Assembly: GCA_017694755.1 (NCBI GenBank) | Contig: JADIMO010000032.1 | Coordinates: 1 to 57,138 of the forward strand | Length of the DNA stretch: 57,138 nt | Reading direction: 5' to 3' | DNA from: Candidatus Cryptobacteroides merdavium | Lineage (GTDB): Bacteria; Bacteroidota; Bacteroidia; Bacteroidales; UBA932 | Part shown: positions 24,422-33,975 of the stretch, piece by piece | Layout: the number at the start of each line of letters is the position of its first letter | Numbering within the stretch: the stretch's first letter is position 1 | Position numbers and translations under genes: made by a program | The notes under the pieces: model-generated | What the model saw: only the letters and a program-made list of their open reading frames with translations | What the model was told of the DNA's origin: nothing | Databases searched by the model: none

Positions 24422-26212
24422 CTATTCTATAACCTCCAGGACCTTTCCGTGCTCGCGGGCGACGGACTCCTTCCATTTTTCGGTATAGCCAGGATTGGTG
24501 ATCTTGCCCGGGATGCCGTCGTCATAGCCGTTGGTGATGAATGAGCCGTCAGGATTCTGCTCCTTTACATTCCCGTCGATATATTTGAGAAGCAGGAAGA
24601 CTTCAAGTTCGGTCCAGTCCCTGAACATCTGCTGGGCGGTATTTACGGAATATTCCGTGAGAATCTGCCTTGTACCGGCGAAACGGTCCACTACAGGCCG
24701 GGAGGAATCATTTCTGCGTATCTGTTTCTTCGGAGCGGCTTTTTCCCTTTCGTATGCTTCCATAGCCTTCTTGTCAATCTCCTTCACAGCTTCCATCTGG
24801 GCATTTTCGAAGGCATCTATCTTCTCTCTGACAGTCGGAGCCATCACATTGTACATCCTGTAGCATGCATTTGCCACCCTGTTGCACATCCAGAATGCTG
24901 ATGTAGAGGAATATTCGAGCATGTTGCCGTTTCCGACCGCAAAACACTCAGGCACCTCGGTCACATTGGTGTATATAGGAGTGAGCCATGAGGTCGCAGC
25001 ATCGTCGGTGCCGAACCAGATGATGCCTCCGACCATGTCAGGGAGATATCCCCGGGACTGCCCGACAAACCAGAAGCCGGTCTGCTGGGTGGCAATGGCT
25101 CTTTCGTTGACATATGTCTTGCCTTCATATTCAAAGTCCATAGGTCTCCAGCGGTACGGAAGTGCATTTCCGCCTGCCCCTATATCCTGGGTCATGTCCA
25201 TCGGAGTGCCTTCATAATGATCCCTCATCACATCTGCCACATCCTTGACGGTAATCTTCCGGGACGGCTTCACGAAAAGAGGGAACCTCTTTGTCTTGTC
25301 ATAGCCCATCGCATAGTCGATGTATTCATATGCGTCATGCTCTATCATGTTGCCGTGCTCATCCTCGTATGCAAAACGGCCGTCGCAAAGGATGTTGAAT
25401 GCAGACCAGGCCCGTGCTTCGCAGCCTCTCATTCCACCGAACTCGAGAGGGTTGTAGGCATCGCAGAAGCTGAAATCCTCATCTGAACCTTCATAATATC
25501 CCATTTCACGCGCAAATGAAATCACATCCGGAGCATAGAGGCAGTTTTCAGGGTCATTCTGAGGGAAAGTGCTGATGCGGGCCTGGTTGGCATGGGCACA
25601 GATATAACCGTCAGGCACCCTGCGGGCCACCCAGACTATGCCTTTGTTGACATTCTTGCCGTTCTCCATCTTCAGTCCCTTTCCTATCAGATCCATCACC
25701 CAGACCTCATCCTTGTCGGCAATGGAGAATGACTCCCCGCTGGAATAGTATCCGTATGTATTGGCAAGGTCCACAATCACTTCTATCGCCTCACGGGCTG
25801 TCTTAGCCCTCTGCAGGGCAATGTATATCAGTGAGCCGTAATCCATCACGCCCGTGCTGTCAAAAAGTTCCGGCCGGCCTCCGTAGGTGGTCTCGGCGAT
25901 GATGAGCTGATGCTCGTTCATGTTGCCTACAGTCTGATAGGTATGGCGCACCTGCGGGATTTCGCCGAGGTATTTTCCGGTGTCCCACTCATATACCTTC
26001 AACATTTCTCCCTTGGCCCAGTCAGCTGCAGGATGGAAATACAATTCTCCATAAAGCTGGTGTGAATCAGCCGCATATGAAACAAGACACGAGCCGTCGG
26101 CACTCGCACCCTTTGTCACCAGCACATTGGTGCAGGCATCGGAGGTGACTGACGGGAAAAATACTGACGCACCCGCAACGGCCGCGGTCAGGATGGGTTT
26201 GAATTTCGTCAT
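24422..26212 (-). CDS. C69-family dipeptidase (PepD-like, secreted)
   Basis: 596 residues. The N-terminal part MTKFKPILTAAVAGASVFFP is a signal peptide, and the mature enzyme starts at or just before Cys27 (DACTNVLVTKGASADGS). The cysteine is expected to become the N-terminal nucleophile, as in other Ntn-hydrolases of family C69. The characteristic segments IADKDEVWVMDLIGKG and DGYICAHANQARIS follow. Family members cleave dipeptides or short peptides. Its neighbour releases dipeptides, so the two may work in sequence. The start ATG has a promoter-like element about 95 bases upstream. The length is somewhat above the 470 of lactobacillar PepD but normal for Bacteroidota. Confidence 0.9.
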   Translation of the reverse strand: MTKFKPILTAAVAGASVFFPSVTSDACTNVLVTKGASADGSCLVSYAADSHQLYGELYFHPAADWAKGEMLKVYEWDTGKYLGEIPQVRHTYQTVGNMNEHQLIIAETTYGGRPELFDSTGVMDYGSLIYIALQRAKTAREAIEVIVDLANTYGYYSSGESFSIADKDEVWVMDLIGKGLKMENGKNVNKGIVWVARRVPDGYICAHANQARISTFPQNDPENCLYAPDVISFAREMGYYEGSDEDFSFCDAYNPLEFGGMRGCEARAWSAFNILCDGRFAYEDEHGNMIEHDAYEYIDYAMGYDKTKRFPLFVKPSRKITVKDVADVMRDHYEGTPMDMTQDIGAGGNALPYRWRPMDFEYEGKTYVNERAIATQQTGFWFVGQSRGYLPDMVGGIIWFGTDDAATSWLTPIYTNVTEVPECFAVGNGNMLEYSSTSAFWMCNRVANACYRMYNVMAPTVREKIDAFENAQMEAVKEIDKKAMEAYEREKAAPKKQIRRNDSSRPVVDRFAGTRQILTEYSVNTAQQMFRDWTELEVFLLLKYIDGNVKEQNPDGSFITNGYDDGIPGKITNPGYTEKWKESVAREHGKVLEVIE

Positions 26213-26286
26213 TTTATTGGTAATTAAATATTATTTTCCATTCCCTGCGGCACAGGGTTCCGCTCATTTCTGCCCGAAACCGATTC

Positions 26287-26313
26287 CGGAAAGTCCGCAG
26301 ATTTGCAAAACTA
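26287..26313 (-). promoter_or_regulatory. Predicted promoter of the C69 peptidase gene
   Basis: Minus-strand TAGTTTTG (26313-26306) matches TAnnTTTG, with GTTG 20 bases upstream as a partial -33. A weak 4-bp hairpin, CGGA (26287-26290) and TCCG (26294-26297), follows within eight bases. Confidence 0.4.
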
Positions 26314-26419
26314 TAAAAATTTTTCACCAAAGGCAACGGATGCATAATCACCACAAATTGGGAAATGCCGCCACGAAAAATCACAACAAATGGCTATAAC
26401 GGGCAAAAATTATCTCAAA

Positions 26420-26453
26420 TATCTTTGCAAATCTGGTCCGGAAGGCCTGGACC
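26420..26453 (+). promoter_or_regulatory. Predicted promoter of the TonB/DUF4876/DUF6850/FISUMP operon
   Basis: TATCTTTG at 26420-26427 matches the -7 element. Seven bases on, GGTCC (26435-26439) pairs with GGACC (26449-26453), extended inwards by GG/CC across one bulged T, making a start-site hairpin. The leader to the ATG at 26522 is about 90 bases. Confidence 0.5.
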
Positions 26454-26521
26454 CAAAGAGAAATTACGGTATTGGATGACACAATAGGGTTCTCCCGGAT
26501 GGCCGGTTAAACAACAAATAA

Positions 26522-29353
26522 ATGAACAGTCTGTACAAATATATATTTCTAATATTGCTGTCAATCTCAACGGTTTTGCCTGCGGAGGCCGCTCCGGTCT
26601 GCAGCATCTCCGGAACGACAGCCGATTCAAAGACTGGAGAGGCAATTCCAGGAACTGCCATAATAATAAAAGGTACCGGACTCTGGACAGTGTCGGATGA
26701 CTCCGGGGCATTTTCATTTGAAAACCTTGCTGCAGGGCAATATACATTCGAGTTTTCATGTCTCGGATATGTTTCAAAGGCTGTAAACATAGATATCCGG
26801 ACCGACATGTTCGACATCGTCATCAGGCTGGATGAAAACACTCTCGCCCTTGATGAAGTGATAGTCACCGCAGAGAGGAGCAAGGAGGACATGAACACCA
26901 CCATGACATTCGGCAGCAATGCACTGGAACACCTGCAGATGTCAAATGTGACCGATGTGGCCGCCCTCCTCCCCGGAGGGAAGACAGTCAATCCTGACCT
27001 CACGACAAACAACACGATTTCAGTCCGTGACGGAGGATCTTCCATCGGAAACGCGGCTTTCGGAACTGCCATAGAGGTGGACGGGGTAAGGCTCGGCAAC
27101 AACGGCTCATTCGGGGCCATGGACGGGACCGGCACAAGAAACATCCCTGTGGACAACATCGAATCCATCGAAATCATTGCCGGAGTGCCTTCGGCAGAAT
27201 ACGGGGACCTCAACGGAGGGATGGTCCGCATACACACGAGAAAGGGACGGACCCCTGTAAATGTCACATTTTCCGTCAATCCGAGAACCTATTCGGTATC
27301 GGCATCAAAAGGGATTGACCTTCAGCAAGAAAGAGGAGTCCTCAATGTAAGCGGGGAATGGACAAGGGCGACAAGGCAGCTGATGTCCCCGTACACATCC
27401 TACACCCGCCGGGGACTGTCATTCACATACAGCAACACCTTCGCAAAGGTGCTCAGGTTCGAGGCAGGCGTCACGGGAAACATCGGGGGAATGAACTCCA
27501 AGGACGACCCGGACGCATACACCGGAGAATATACCAAGGTCAGAGACAATGTGTTCAGGGCGAACACATCCCTCATATGGCTGCTCAACCGGAGCTGGAT
27601 CACCAACCTGTCCTTCGATGCCTCGGTATATTTCAATGACAACCTTTCCCGTGAACATCTCTTCACTTCATCCGCATCCATGCAGCCGGCGGTGCACGCC
27701 ACGGAACAGGGATACTTCCTTGCGGAAAGGCTTCCTCTCTCATATTTTTCAGACAGGATGACAGATTCGAAGGAGCTTGACTATGCTGCATCTATCAAGT
27801 ATGACTGGTTCCGCAAGTTCGGAAAGGTGAACAGCCATCTCAAGGCAGGACTGCAATGGAAAGCCACCGGCAATGTCGGTGAAGGCGAATATTACCTCGA
27901 CCCGAGCCTCGCTGAAAACGGCTACAGGCCGCGGCCTTACCGGGACTACCCTTATATGCACAACCTCTCGACCTATATCGAGGAAGAGATAACAGTGCCG
28001 GTGGGAAAGACGAGCCTGAGGGTCTCGGCAGGACTCCGGCTTGAAAGCCTTTTCGTAAGGAACTCAGCCTACAGCCATGTCAACAGCCTTTCCCCGAGGT
28101 TCAACGCCAAATGGCAGCTTACGGAACACCTTGCCGTCCGCGGAGGCTGGGGAGTCAGCGAAAAGCTGCCTTCCTACTATGTCCTCTATCCTGAACAGCT
28201 TTACAGGGACATACAGACCTTCGGATTCTCGCACGGCGACCAGACATCGTATGTGTATTACACACAGCCATATACCATGCTGTATAACAGTTCCCTGACA
28301 TGGCAGCGCAGCCAGAATTCCGAACTCGGAATCGACCTCAGCTTCAAGAACGGCTTTTCCCTGTCGCTGGTCGGATATTATGACAAGACCGCCAACCCGT
28401 ACAGATACTCCAACAGCTATACTCCGTTCTCATACAATTACCTGAAGACGCCTGACGGCTTCACCATGCCGGCCAATCCTCAGATACAGGTGGACAGCCA
28501 GACAGGGATGGTGTATATAAGAGGTTCCGAAGACGAGTTTTGGACACCGATGCAGATAAGTGTCACAGACAGGACATTCGTCAATTCACAATATGCCGAC
28601 AACGGGGCTGACATCCACCGTGCCGGCGCAGAACTGATAGTGGACTTTCCTGAAATACGGCCGATCCGGACACAGTTCAGAATAGACGCCAACTATGCAT
28701 GGACAAGCTACATAGACAATTCCCTCTACTGGCATTACCAGACAGGATGGTCACATACCATGCTGGAGAACCGCTCATACCAGTATGTCGGCATCTATGC
28801 CACCGGAAACGGGACAAATGTCTGGAACGGGAAGCGTACCCATTCCATGGATGCCAACATCACGGCCATCACACATATCCCTCAGGCAAGGATAATCATC
28901 ACCTGCCGTCTGGAAATGTCACTGCTGAAACGCTCCCGTAACCTTTCGGAATATAACGGGAAGGAATATGCCTTAAATGTGAGCGAAAGCAGCAACACGG
29001 CCGTCGGAGGCAGCATATATGACGGCAACAGCTATACGGCAATATGGCCTGTGGCCTATATGGACCTGGACGGCAACATCCATGAATTCACGGCCGCCAA
29101 CGCCGCCAATTCGGAATTCTCCAACCTCATATTGAAATCAGCCAATGCCTACACCTTCGCCCGGGACGGCTACGGACCGTATTTTTCGGCCAACATAAGC
29201 ATAACAAAGGAAATCGGAAACCATGTTTCCCTGTCCTTCTTCGCCAACAACTTCACCAACTCCAGAAAGGAGGTGAAGTCCCTGGCAACCGGTGTGGGAG
29301 CAATCTTCACCCCTGATTTCTATTACGGACTCACATGCAGACTGAAATTTTGA
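26522..29353 (+). CDS. TonB-dependent outer-membrane receptor with carboxypeptidase-regulatory N-domain
   Basis: 943 residues. A signal peptide ends near PAEA. A CarboxypepD_reg-like beta-sandwich covers about residues 28-112. A TonB-box-like segment, LDEVIVTAERSKED, precedes the plug domain (IEVDGVRLGNNGSFG, then IESIEIIAGVPSAEYGDLNG). The rest is a 22-strand-type barrel ending in an aromatic-rich strand (TPDFYYGLTCRLKF). It would take up a substrate across the outer membrane using TonB energy. No SusD partner follows, so this is not a classical SusCD glycan pair. Instead the next genes encode DUF4876, DUF6850 and FISUMP proteins. The substrate is unknown; metal chelates, cofactors and peptides are all possible. 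Confidence 0.9.
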   Translation: MNSLYKYIFLILLSISTVLPAEAAPVCSISGTTADSKTGEAIPGTAIIIKGTGLWTVSDDSGAFSFENLAAGQYTFEFSCLGYVSKAVNIDIRTDMFDIVIRLDENTLALDEVIVTAERSKEDMNTTMTFGSNALEHLQMSNVTDVAALLPGGKTVNPDLTTNNTISVRDGGSSIGNAAFGTAIEVDGVRLGNNGSFGAMDGTGTRNIPVDNIESIEIIAGVPSAEYGDLNGGMVRIHTRKGRTPVNVTFSVNPRTYSVSASKGIDLQQERGVLNVSGEWTRATRQLMSPYTSYTRRGLSFTYSNTFAKVLRFEAGVTGNIGGMNSKDDPDAYTGEYTKVRDNVFRANTSLIWLLNRSWITNLSFDASVYFNDNLSREHLFTSSASMQPAVHATEQGYFLAERLPLSYFSDRMTDSKELDYAASIKYDWFRKFGKVNSHLKAGLQWKATGNVGEGEYYLDPSLAENGYRPRPYRDYPYMHNLSTYIEEEITVPVGKTSLRVSAGLRLESLFVRNSAYSHVNSLSPRFNAKWQLTEHLAVRGGWGVSEKLPSYYVLYPEQLYRDIQTFGFSHGDQTSYVYYTQPYTMLYNSSLTWQRSQNSELGIDLSFKNGFSLSLVGYYDKTANPYRYSNSYTPFSYNYLKTPDGFTMPANPQIQVDSQTGMVYIRGSEDEFWTPMQISVTDRTFVNSQYADNGADIHRAGAELIVDFPEIRPIRTQFRIDANYAWTSYIDNSLYWHYQTGWSHTMLENRSYQYVGIYATGNGTNVWNGKRTHSMDANITAITHIPQARIIITCRLEMSLLKRSRNLSEYNGKEYALNVSESSNTAVGGSIYDGNSYTAIWPVAYMDLDGNIHEFTAANAANSEFSNLILKSANAYTFARDGYGPYFSANISITKEIGNHVSLSFFANNFTNSRKEVKSLATGVGAIFTPDFYYGLTCRLKF

Positions 29354-29355
29354 AA

Positions 29356-30633
29356 ATGAGCATGAAAGCAGCATATCGCACATTGGTTTCCGCAGGACAT
29401 GAAGTCCTGGCGGGAATCACGGCCATCATTCTGGCTGGCATCACATACGGGTGCGCCTCCATAGACAACGACCCGTACGGCGCCACGATGAACACCCTCT
29501 CGATAAATGTCATATATCCCGAAGGGAAGGAACAATACATGAGGGAAGGGGTGTCAATAGCCATCGAAGACATCAACAGGGGCAATGCCTACAAGACGGC
29601 CACGGACAAAGACGGAAAGGCCTCCATGAGACTTCCGAACGGCATATACAGGGTGACCGTCAGCGACAGGACGGAAGAATCCGTGTTCAACGGCAGCTCC
29701 GACAAGGTGAATCTGTCCGAAAAGGATGTGAACCTGTCCCTGAACCTAATAGAATCGAAATCAGGAGACATAATCATCAAAGAAATCTACAACGGTGGCT
29801 GCATGGCCTATCCGCTTGAAGGCACATACCAATCCGACAAATACATTATACTGCACAACAACAGTACTGAAGTACAATATCTCGACAGCCTGTGCTTCGG
29901 CACCCTCGACCCGTACAATTCACAGGGAACGAACATATGGGTGAGCGAGGACCCGCAGACAGGAGCATCCGTATATCAGGACTTCGTCCCCATCGTGCAG
30001 GTCATCTGGCAGTTCGGCGGGAACGGCACGACCTTCCCTCTCCAGCCCGGAGAAGATGCCGTTGTGGTATGCTGCGGAGCCATTGACCACACTGTGCAAT
30101 ACCCTCTTTCTGTAAATCTCAACAAGCCGGGATACTTTGTCTGCTACAACAACATATACTTTCCGAACACCAGATACCATCCGGCTCCGGGAAACAACAT
30201 ATCCCAGGACAGGTATCTTAACGTAGTGCTGAAGATGGGACAGGCCAACGCCTTCACTTTCTCGGTGTTTTCCCCTGCACCTGTCATATTCAAGGCGAAA
30301 GGGAGAAGCATACAGGAATTCATCAACGAACCGGATGTGATCATACAGAAGCCCGGAAGCACGGTGGACAGGATAGCCAAAATCCCCGTGGAATGGGTGA
30401 TGGACGGGGTGGACGTTTTCTACGGCGGCTCCTCCGACAACAAGAAAAGGCTCTGCCCCGCAATTGATGCCGGCTACATCACACTGTCAGACATTTATCT
30501 CGGACATACGCTCCACAGGAACATTGACGAGGAGGCCACAGCCTCTCTCGGATTTGAAGTGCTCATGGACACCAACAATTCCATAAACGACTTTTACGAA
30601 CGGACACAACAGTCACTGCATGAACAGGAATAA
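29356..30633 (+). CDS. DUF4876-type lipoprotein with lamin-tail-like segment
   Basis: 425 residues from the ATG at 29356, two bases after the receptor stop. The signal peptide ends in a lipobox (GITYGC), so the protein is probably surface- or periplasm-anchored. Residues of about 45-145 look like a CnaB/carboxypeptidase-regulatory sandwich (ATDKDGKASMRLPNGIYRVTV). After that, the segment GDIIIKEIYNGG ... SDKYIILHNNSTEVQYLDSL has the beta-strand spacing of lamin-tail domains. I assign it to DUF4876 from the overall pattern and from its place between a TonB receptor and a DUF6850 barrel. It has no recognisable enzyme motif. Its tight coupling suggests it binds the receptor or its ligand. Confidence 0.75.
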   Translation: MSMKAAYRTLVSAGHEVLAGITAIILAGITYGCASIDNDPYGATMNTLSINVIYPEGKEQYMREGVSIAIEDINRGNAYKTATDKDGKASMRLPNGIYRVTVSDRTEESVFNGSSDKVNLSEKDVNLSLNLIESKSGDIIIKEIYNGGCMAYPLEGTYQSDKYIILHNNSTEVQYLDSLCFGTLDPYNSQGTNIWVSEDPQTGASVYQDFVPIVQVIWQFGGNGTTFPLQPGEDAVVVCCGAIDHTVQYPLSVNLNKPGYFVCYNNIYFPNTRYHPAPGNNISQDRYLNVVLKMGQANAFTFSVFSPAPVIFKAKGRSIQEFINEPDVIIQKPGSTVDRIAKIPVEWVMDGVDVFYGGSSDNKKRLCPAIDAGYITLSDIYLGHTLHRNIDEEATASLGFEVLMDTNNSINDFYERTQQSLHEQE

Positions 30634-32236
30634 AGACATATCGCACGGAAGTGGCAACGTGGCATGGAGGCACGCCGTAAAAGGCTGTTTCCTGCCGGCA
30701 GCATGGCTGCTGTGTTCCGTAGCGCTTTCTGCTCAGCCATACGGGACAGGTTTCAGCAGCGGGAAAAGCGCAGAGACCCGGCTGATTGAAGACGGACCGT
30801 TCGGACGAATCGAAAGACGCAATCCCTGGAACGGCGGATGGAATGTCAACGGGCTCCGTACGGATTCCGTAACCGTATCTTATGCCGAACTGCACGGGAA
30901 CTTAACATCGGGCGGCTTCCATGACACATGGCAGGCTGCCACATCATGGAATGCAGGGGCGGAAGCGAAGACAATCATGCACCTGAAAAAGATTTCCATG
31001 TCCGGATCATTCTCATTTGACAGCTTTTCCGGCAAGGAAATGTGCGGCCAGATGTCCGCCCGTCCCGGATATTACCCTTTTGATGTGATTGAATTTACTC
31101 CCGGAGACAAGACCATGCAGACCTATTCGTTCTCCGGCGGGATAACGGCAGACCTAGCCCCGGGATGGCGGCTCGGAGGAAAGATTGACTATACCGGTGC
31201 CAATTACACCAAAAGGAAAGACCTGAGGCACTCCAATTACCTGCTTGACATGACCATATCCCCCTCCTTCATGTACCATGACGGGGATCTTGCCCTCGGT
31301 CTGGCATATATATTCGGCAAAAACTCGGAAACGATAGACGCAGAAGAACTCGGAATATCCTCTTCGACATACTATGCGTTCCTCGACAAGGGACTTATGT
31401 ACGGATCATATGAAGTGTGGGAAGGCAGCGGAGTGCACCTGTCAGAGTCAGGCATAAACGGGTTTCCCGTCAAGGAGCTGCTGCACGGAGCGGCAATACA
31501 GGTGCAATGGAAAAGATTTTTCGCCGAAGTCACCTGTATGTACAGCAAAGGTTCGGCAGGGGAAAAGCAGTCAATATGGTTTGAATTTCCAGGCCACCGG
31601 ACAGCCGCAAGGCTCGGATACGCCTTCGGAAAAGACGGCAGCATGCACACGCTCAGGCTAGACGCCGAATGGAACAGGCAGATCAACAATGAAAATGTGC
31701 TCGGACAGGAGACAGAAAACGGGGTTACCGTCACAAAAAGATACGGAAACAACAACATATTTGAAAGGCAGTCATTTTCTGTAAATCCGGACTACGAATG
31801 GATTTCAGGAAAAGCCGCAATAAGGGCAGGGGCTGAATTTGCCCTCCTGTCAAGGCTGTCCTCGCAGATGTATCCGTACCTTTTCTCGAGAAACGACAAC
31901 ATGGCCAGCGTATATGTTTCAGGAAATGTGAAACTCAAGATGTTCGACATCAAGGCAGGCCTGGCCTTCAAATCAGGATGGTCCGGGGAGTCGGACAGGA
32001 CAGTGGAAAATGGCGTGGAAACAGGAGATCTTCCTTACAGACTCTCGGAATGGTATGATATCCAGAACGAATATATGACGGCATCCAGACTTGATGCTGC
32101 GCTCGCCCTTAGATTCAACTTTCTGAAAGGTCTTTATGTGGAAATGTCGGCAGGATACACCCACGGTTTCGGACTTCAGCATGTCTACGGTCCGGACCGG
32201 TGGTCGGAAACCCTGAAATTCGGATATACATTCTGA
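30620..32236 (+). CDS. DUF6850-type outer-membrane beta-barrel protein
   Basis: 538 residues, overlapping the preceding gene by 14 bases. A Sec signal peptide ends near LSAQPYG. The remainder is rich in alternating hydrophobic/polar strands with aromatic girdles and ends with WSETLKFGYTF, an outer-membrane barrel signature with a terminal Phe. It lacks a plug and a TonB box, so it is a passive barrel or a secretion/assembly partner rather than a second receptor. DUF6850 assignment rests on size, barrel character and neighbourhood. Confidence 0.72.
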   Translation: MNRNKDISHGSGNVAWRHAVKGCFLPAAWLLCSVALSAQPYGTGFSSGKSAETRLIEDGPFGRIERRNPWNGGWNVNGLRTDSVTVSYAELHGNLTSGGFHDTWQAATSWNAGAEAKTIMHLKKISMSGSFSFDSFSGKEMCGQMSARPGYYPFDVIEFTPGDKTMQTYSFSGGITADLAPGWRLGGKIDYTGANYTKRKDLRHSNYLLDMTISPSFMYHDGDLALGLAYIFGKNSETIDAEELGISSSTYYAFLDKGLMYGSYEVWEGSGVHLSESGINGFPVKELLHGAAIQVQWKRFFAEVTCMYSKGSAGEKQSIWFEFPGHRTAARLGYAFGKDGSMHTLRLDAEWNRQINNENVLGQETENGVTVTKRYGNNNIFERQSFSVNPDYEWISGKAAIRAGAEFALLSRLSSQMYPYLFSRNDNMASVYVSGNVKLKMFDIKAGLAFKSGWSGESDRTVENGVETGDLPYRLSEWYDIQNEYMTASRLDAALALRFNFLKGLYVEMSAGYTHGFGLQHVYGPDRWSETLKFGYTF

Positions 32237-32287
32237 AAATGCAAAGACATGCAGAAAATTCATAACCAGTCAAAATATCTGAGGAAT

Positions 32288-33925
32288 ATGAAAAAATCAA
32301 TTGTTGCAATTCTTTCTGCGACGGCTCTGATGGCCTGCCAGAAGACAGAAAATCCGATGCCGGAGAGCAATACGGTACGGATTTCCCCCGTACTCACAAG
32401 AGTCACGGATGTAAATTTCGAAGATGGTGACCAGATCGGTCTCACCATCATGCGCGGAGATGAGACATATGCCGAAAACAGCCAGCTGACATTTTCAGGA
32501 GGAGAATTTTCAGGCAGTCTCACATGGTATGCAGAAGCTGCAGAAACCTCAACACTGACTGCCTATTATCCTTATGACGCCTCAGGGGCACCGGCGACAT
32601 TCACGGTAGCCTCTGACCAGACCACAGGGTATGAAGACTCTGATCTCATCGCCGGGACCAAATCCGGAGTCACGCCTTCAGCATCGGCAGTTGTGATTAA
32701 TTTCAAGCATCTGCTCACCAAGATAGTGCTGAACCTTACCAATGATTCCGGTTCGGAAATCACGGCCGTGAAACTTTCAGGGTCAAAAAGGACAGCCGAT
32801 GTGGACCTGAATGCAATGACAGCCACAGCAAATGCCTCTTCCTCTGCCGAAGACATCACAGCACAGGAAGTCTCCGCAGGAAGCCAGTACCGCGTCATAG
32901 TGGTGCCGCAGACCGTAGCATTCACACTTTCCGTCACCACTGCTTCAGGGACTGTTCTTGAACAGAAACTTGCCTCCACAGAACTCAAGGCCGGAGGACA
33001 GTACACAATGACTGCAAGAGTGACACCGGAAGGACTTGATGTCCTCATTTCCGGAGAGATCGACAACTGGACGGACGAAGGGGAAATCGGTCCTGACACC
33101 CCTGCTGAAGAAGTGTCATTCGAAGAGTTCGACGGTTATTTTGTCTATGACGGAGAAGAATACAAGACCGTGACACTTTCCGACGGCTCGGTATGGATGG
33201 CAGAACCAATGCGCTATGTCCCTGAAGGCTATACACCGTCTGGAGATCCTGCCGCAGACAGCCATATCTGGTACCCGTATTCGCTGAGCGGAGGCGGAGA
33301 CTCCATCAATGCGACCGAAGCGACAGCCCTGACAGACGATGAGTCAATCCGCAAATACGGACTTTTCTACGATATGTATGTGGCTCTCGGAGGCACCGAT
33401 GTGACAGTGGACAACTGCTATGATTTCGAAGGAGCACAGGGCATCTGCCCTCCTGGATGGCATATCCCTACGCGCACGGAATTCTTTAATCTCTGCGGAC
33501 TCTCCAACAAGAACGCCCTGGGAGAGAGCGGAAACCAGATCAACACAGAAGCCCTCTTCTATGATGCCGACTACGGCGGAGGCAAACGTACCCTCTATGA
33601 GGAAGCAGGATGGAACTATGTGCTTTCGGGCGTGAGAATGATGACAAATTTCAATTCAACTCCACGATACCAGCTCACGCAGCTCTATTCGGGCAACACG
33701 TCCCTTCCGGAAGATTACTACGGCATGCCGGGCCTTACATATCACATGTCATCAACGTGCTACAAGCCGATATATTCGACCGCAAACCCTGAAGAACTGA
33801 CCAATATCCAGTTCTTTGCACAGATGACCACATTCACGAAAATCTACCCTGAAGGAAGAATAAATGTGGCATACATAAGCACCCTTTCAGGCCAGCAGCT
33901 CCGCTGCGTGAAAGACGCCCGATAG
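32288..33925 (+). CDS. Fimbrillin-like lipoprotein with C-terminal FISUMP domain
   Basis: 545 residues from the ATG at 32288 (preceded by GAGG). The frame opens earlier, but this Met begins the signal MKKSIVAILSATALMAC with lipobox Cys17. Residues of about 25-260 resemble the Mfa-like/fimbrillin fold of Bacteroidales pilus and surface proteins (EDGDQIGLTIMRGDE; FKHLLTKIVLNLTN; SAGSQYRVIVVPQ). From about residue 285 a FISUMP domain (Fibrobacter succinogenes major paralogous domain) follows: GSVWMAEPMRYVPEGYTPSG, GICPPGWHIPTRTEFF, and the closing SGQQLRCVKDAR. The combination suggests a surface-displayed adhesin-like or assembly protein. The C-terminal half is closely paralogous to the next gene. 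Confidence 0.82.
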   Translation: MKKSIVAILSATALMACQKTENPMPESNTVRISPVLTRVTDVNFEDGDQIGLTIMRGDETYAENSQLTFSGGEFSGSLTWYAEAAETSTLTAYYPYDASGAPATFTVASDQTTGYEDSDLIAGTKSGVTPSASAVVINFKHLLTKIVLNLTNDSGSEITAVKLSGSKRTADVDLNAMTATANASSSAEDITAQEVSAGSQYRVIVVPQTVAFTLSVTTASGTVLEQKLASTELKAGGQYTMTARVTPEGLDVLISGEIDNWTDEGEIGPDTPAEEVSFEEFDGYFVYDGEEYKTVTLSDGSVWMAEPMRYVPEGYTPSGDPAADSHIWYPYSLSGGGDSINATEATALTDDESIRKYGLFYDMYVALGGTDVTVDNCYDFEGAQGICPPGWHIPTRTEFFNLCGLSNKNALGESGNQINTEALFYDADYGGGKRTLYEEAGWNYVLSGVRMMTNFNSTPRYQLTQLYSGNTSLPEDYYGMPGLTYHMSSTCYKPIYSTANPEELTNIQFFAQMTTFTKIYPEGRINVAYISTLSGQQLRCVKDAR

Positions 33926-33975
33926 GACAGAAGAAAAGCAACAATTGAAAGGTTCTGAACTTTTTAAATTTATAT

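Larger units (their letters stand above)
26213..26521. other. Divergent intergenic region between C69 peptidase and TonB receptor
   Basis: About 309 bases without a gene. It holds the predicted C69 promoter (26306-26313, minus) and the predicted TonB-operon promoter with its hairpin (26420-26453, plus). The stretch between them is A-rich and shows no operator I can define. Confidence 0.6.

Noticed and set aside
26522..29353. SusC-type polysaccharide utilisation receptor
   Set aside because: No SusD-like gene, glycosidase or polysaccharide-locus regulator accompanies it, and the receptor is a stand-alone TonB type of 943 residues.
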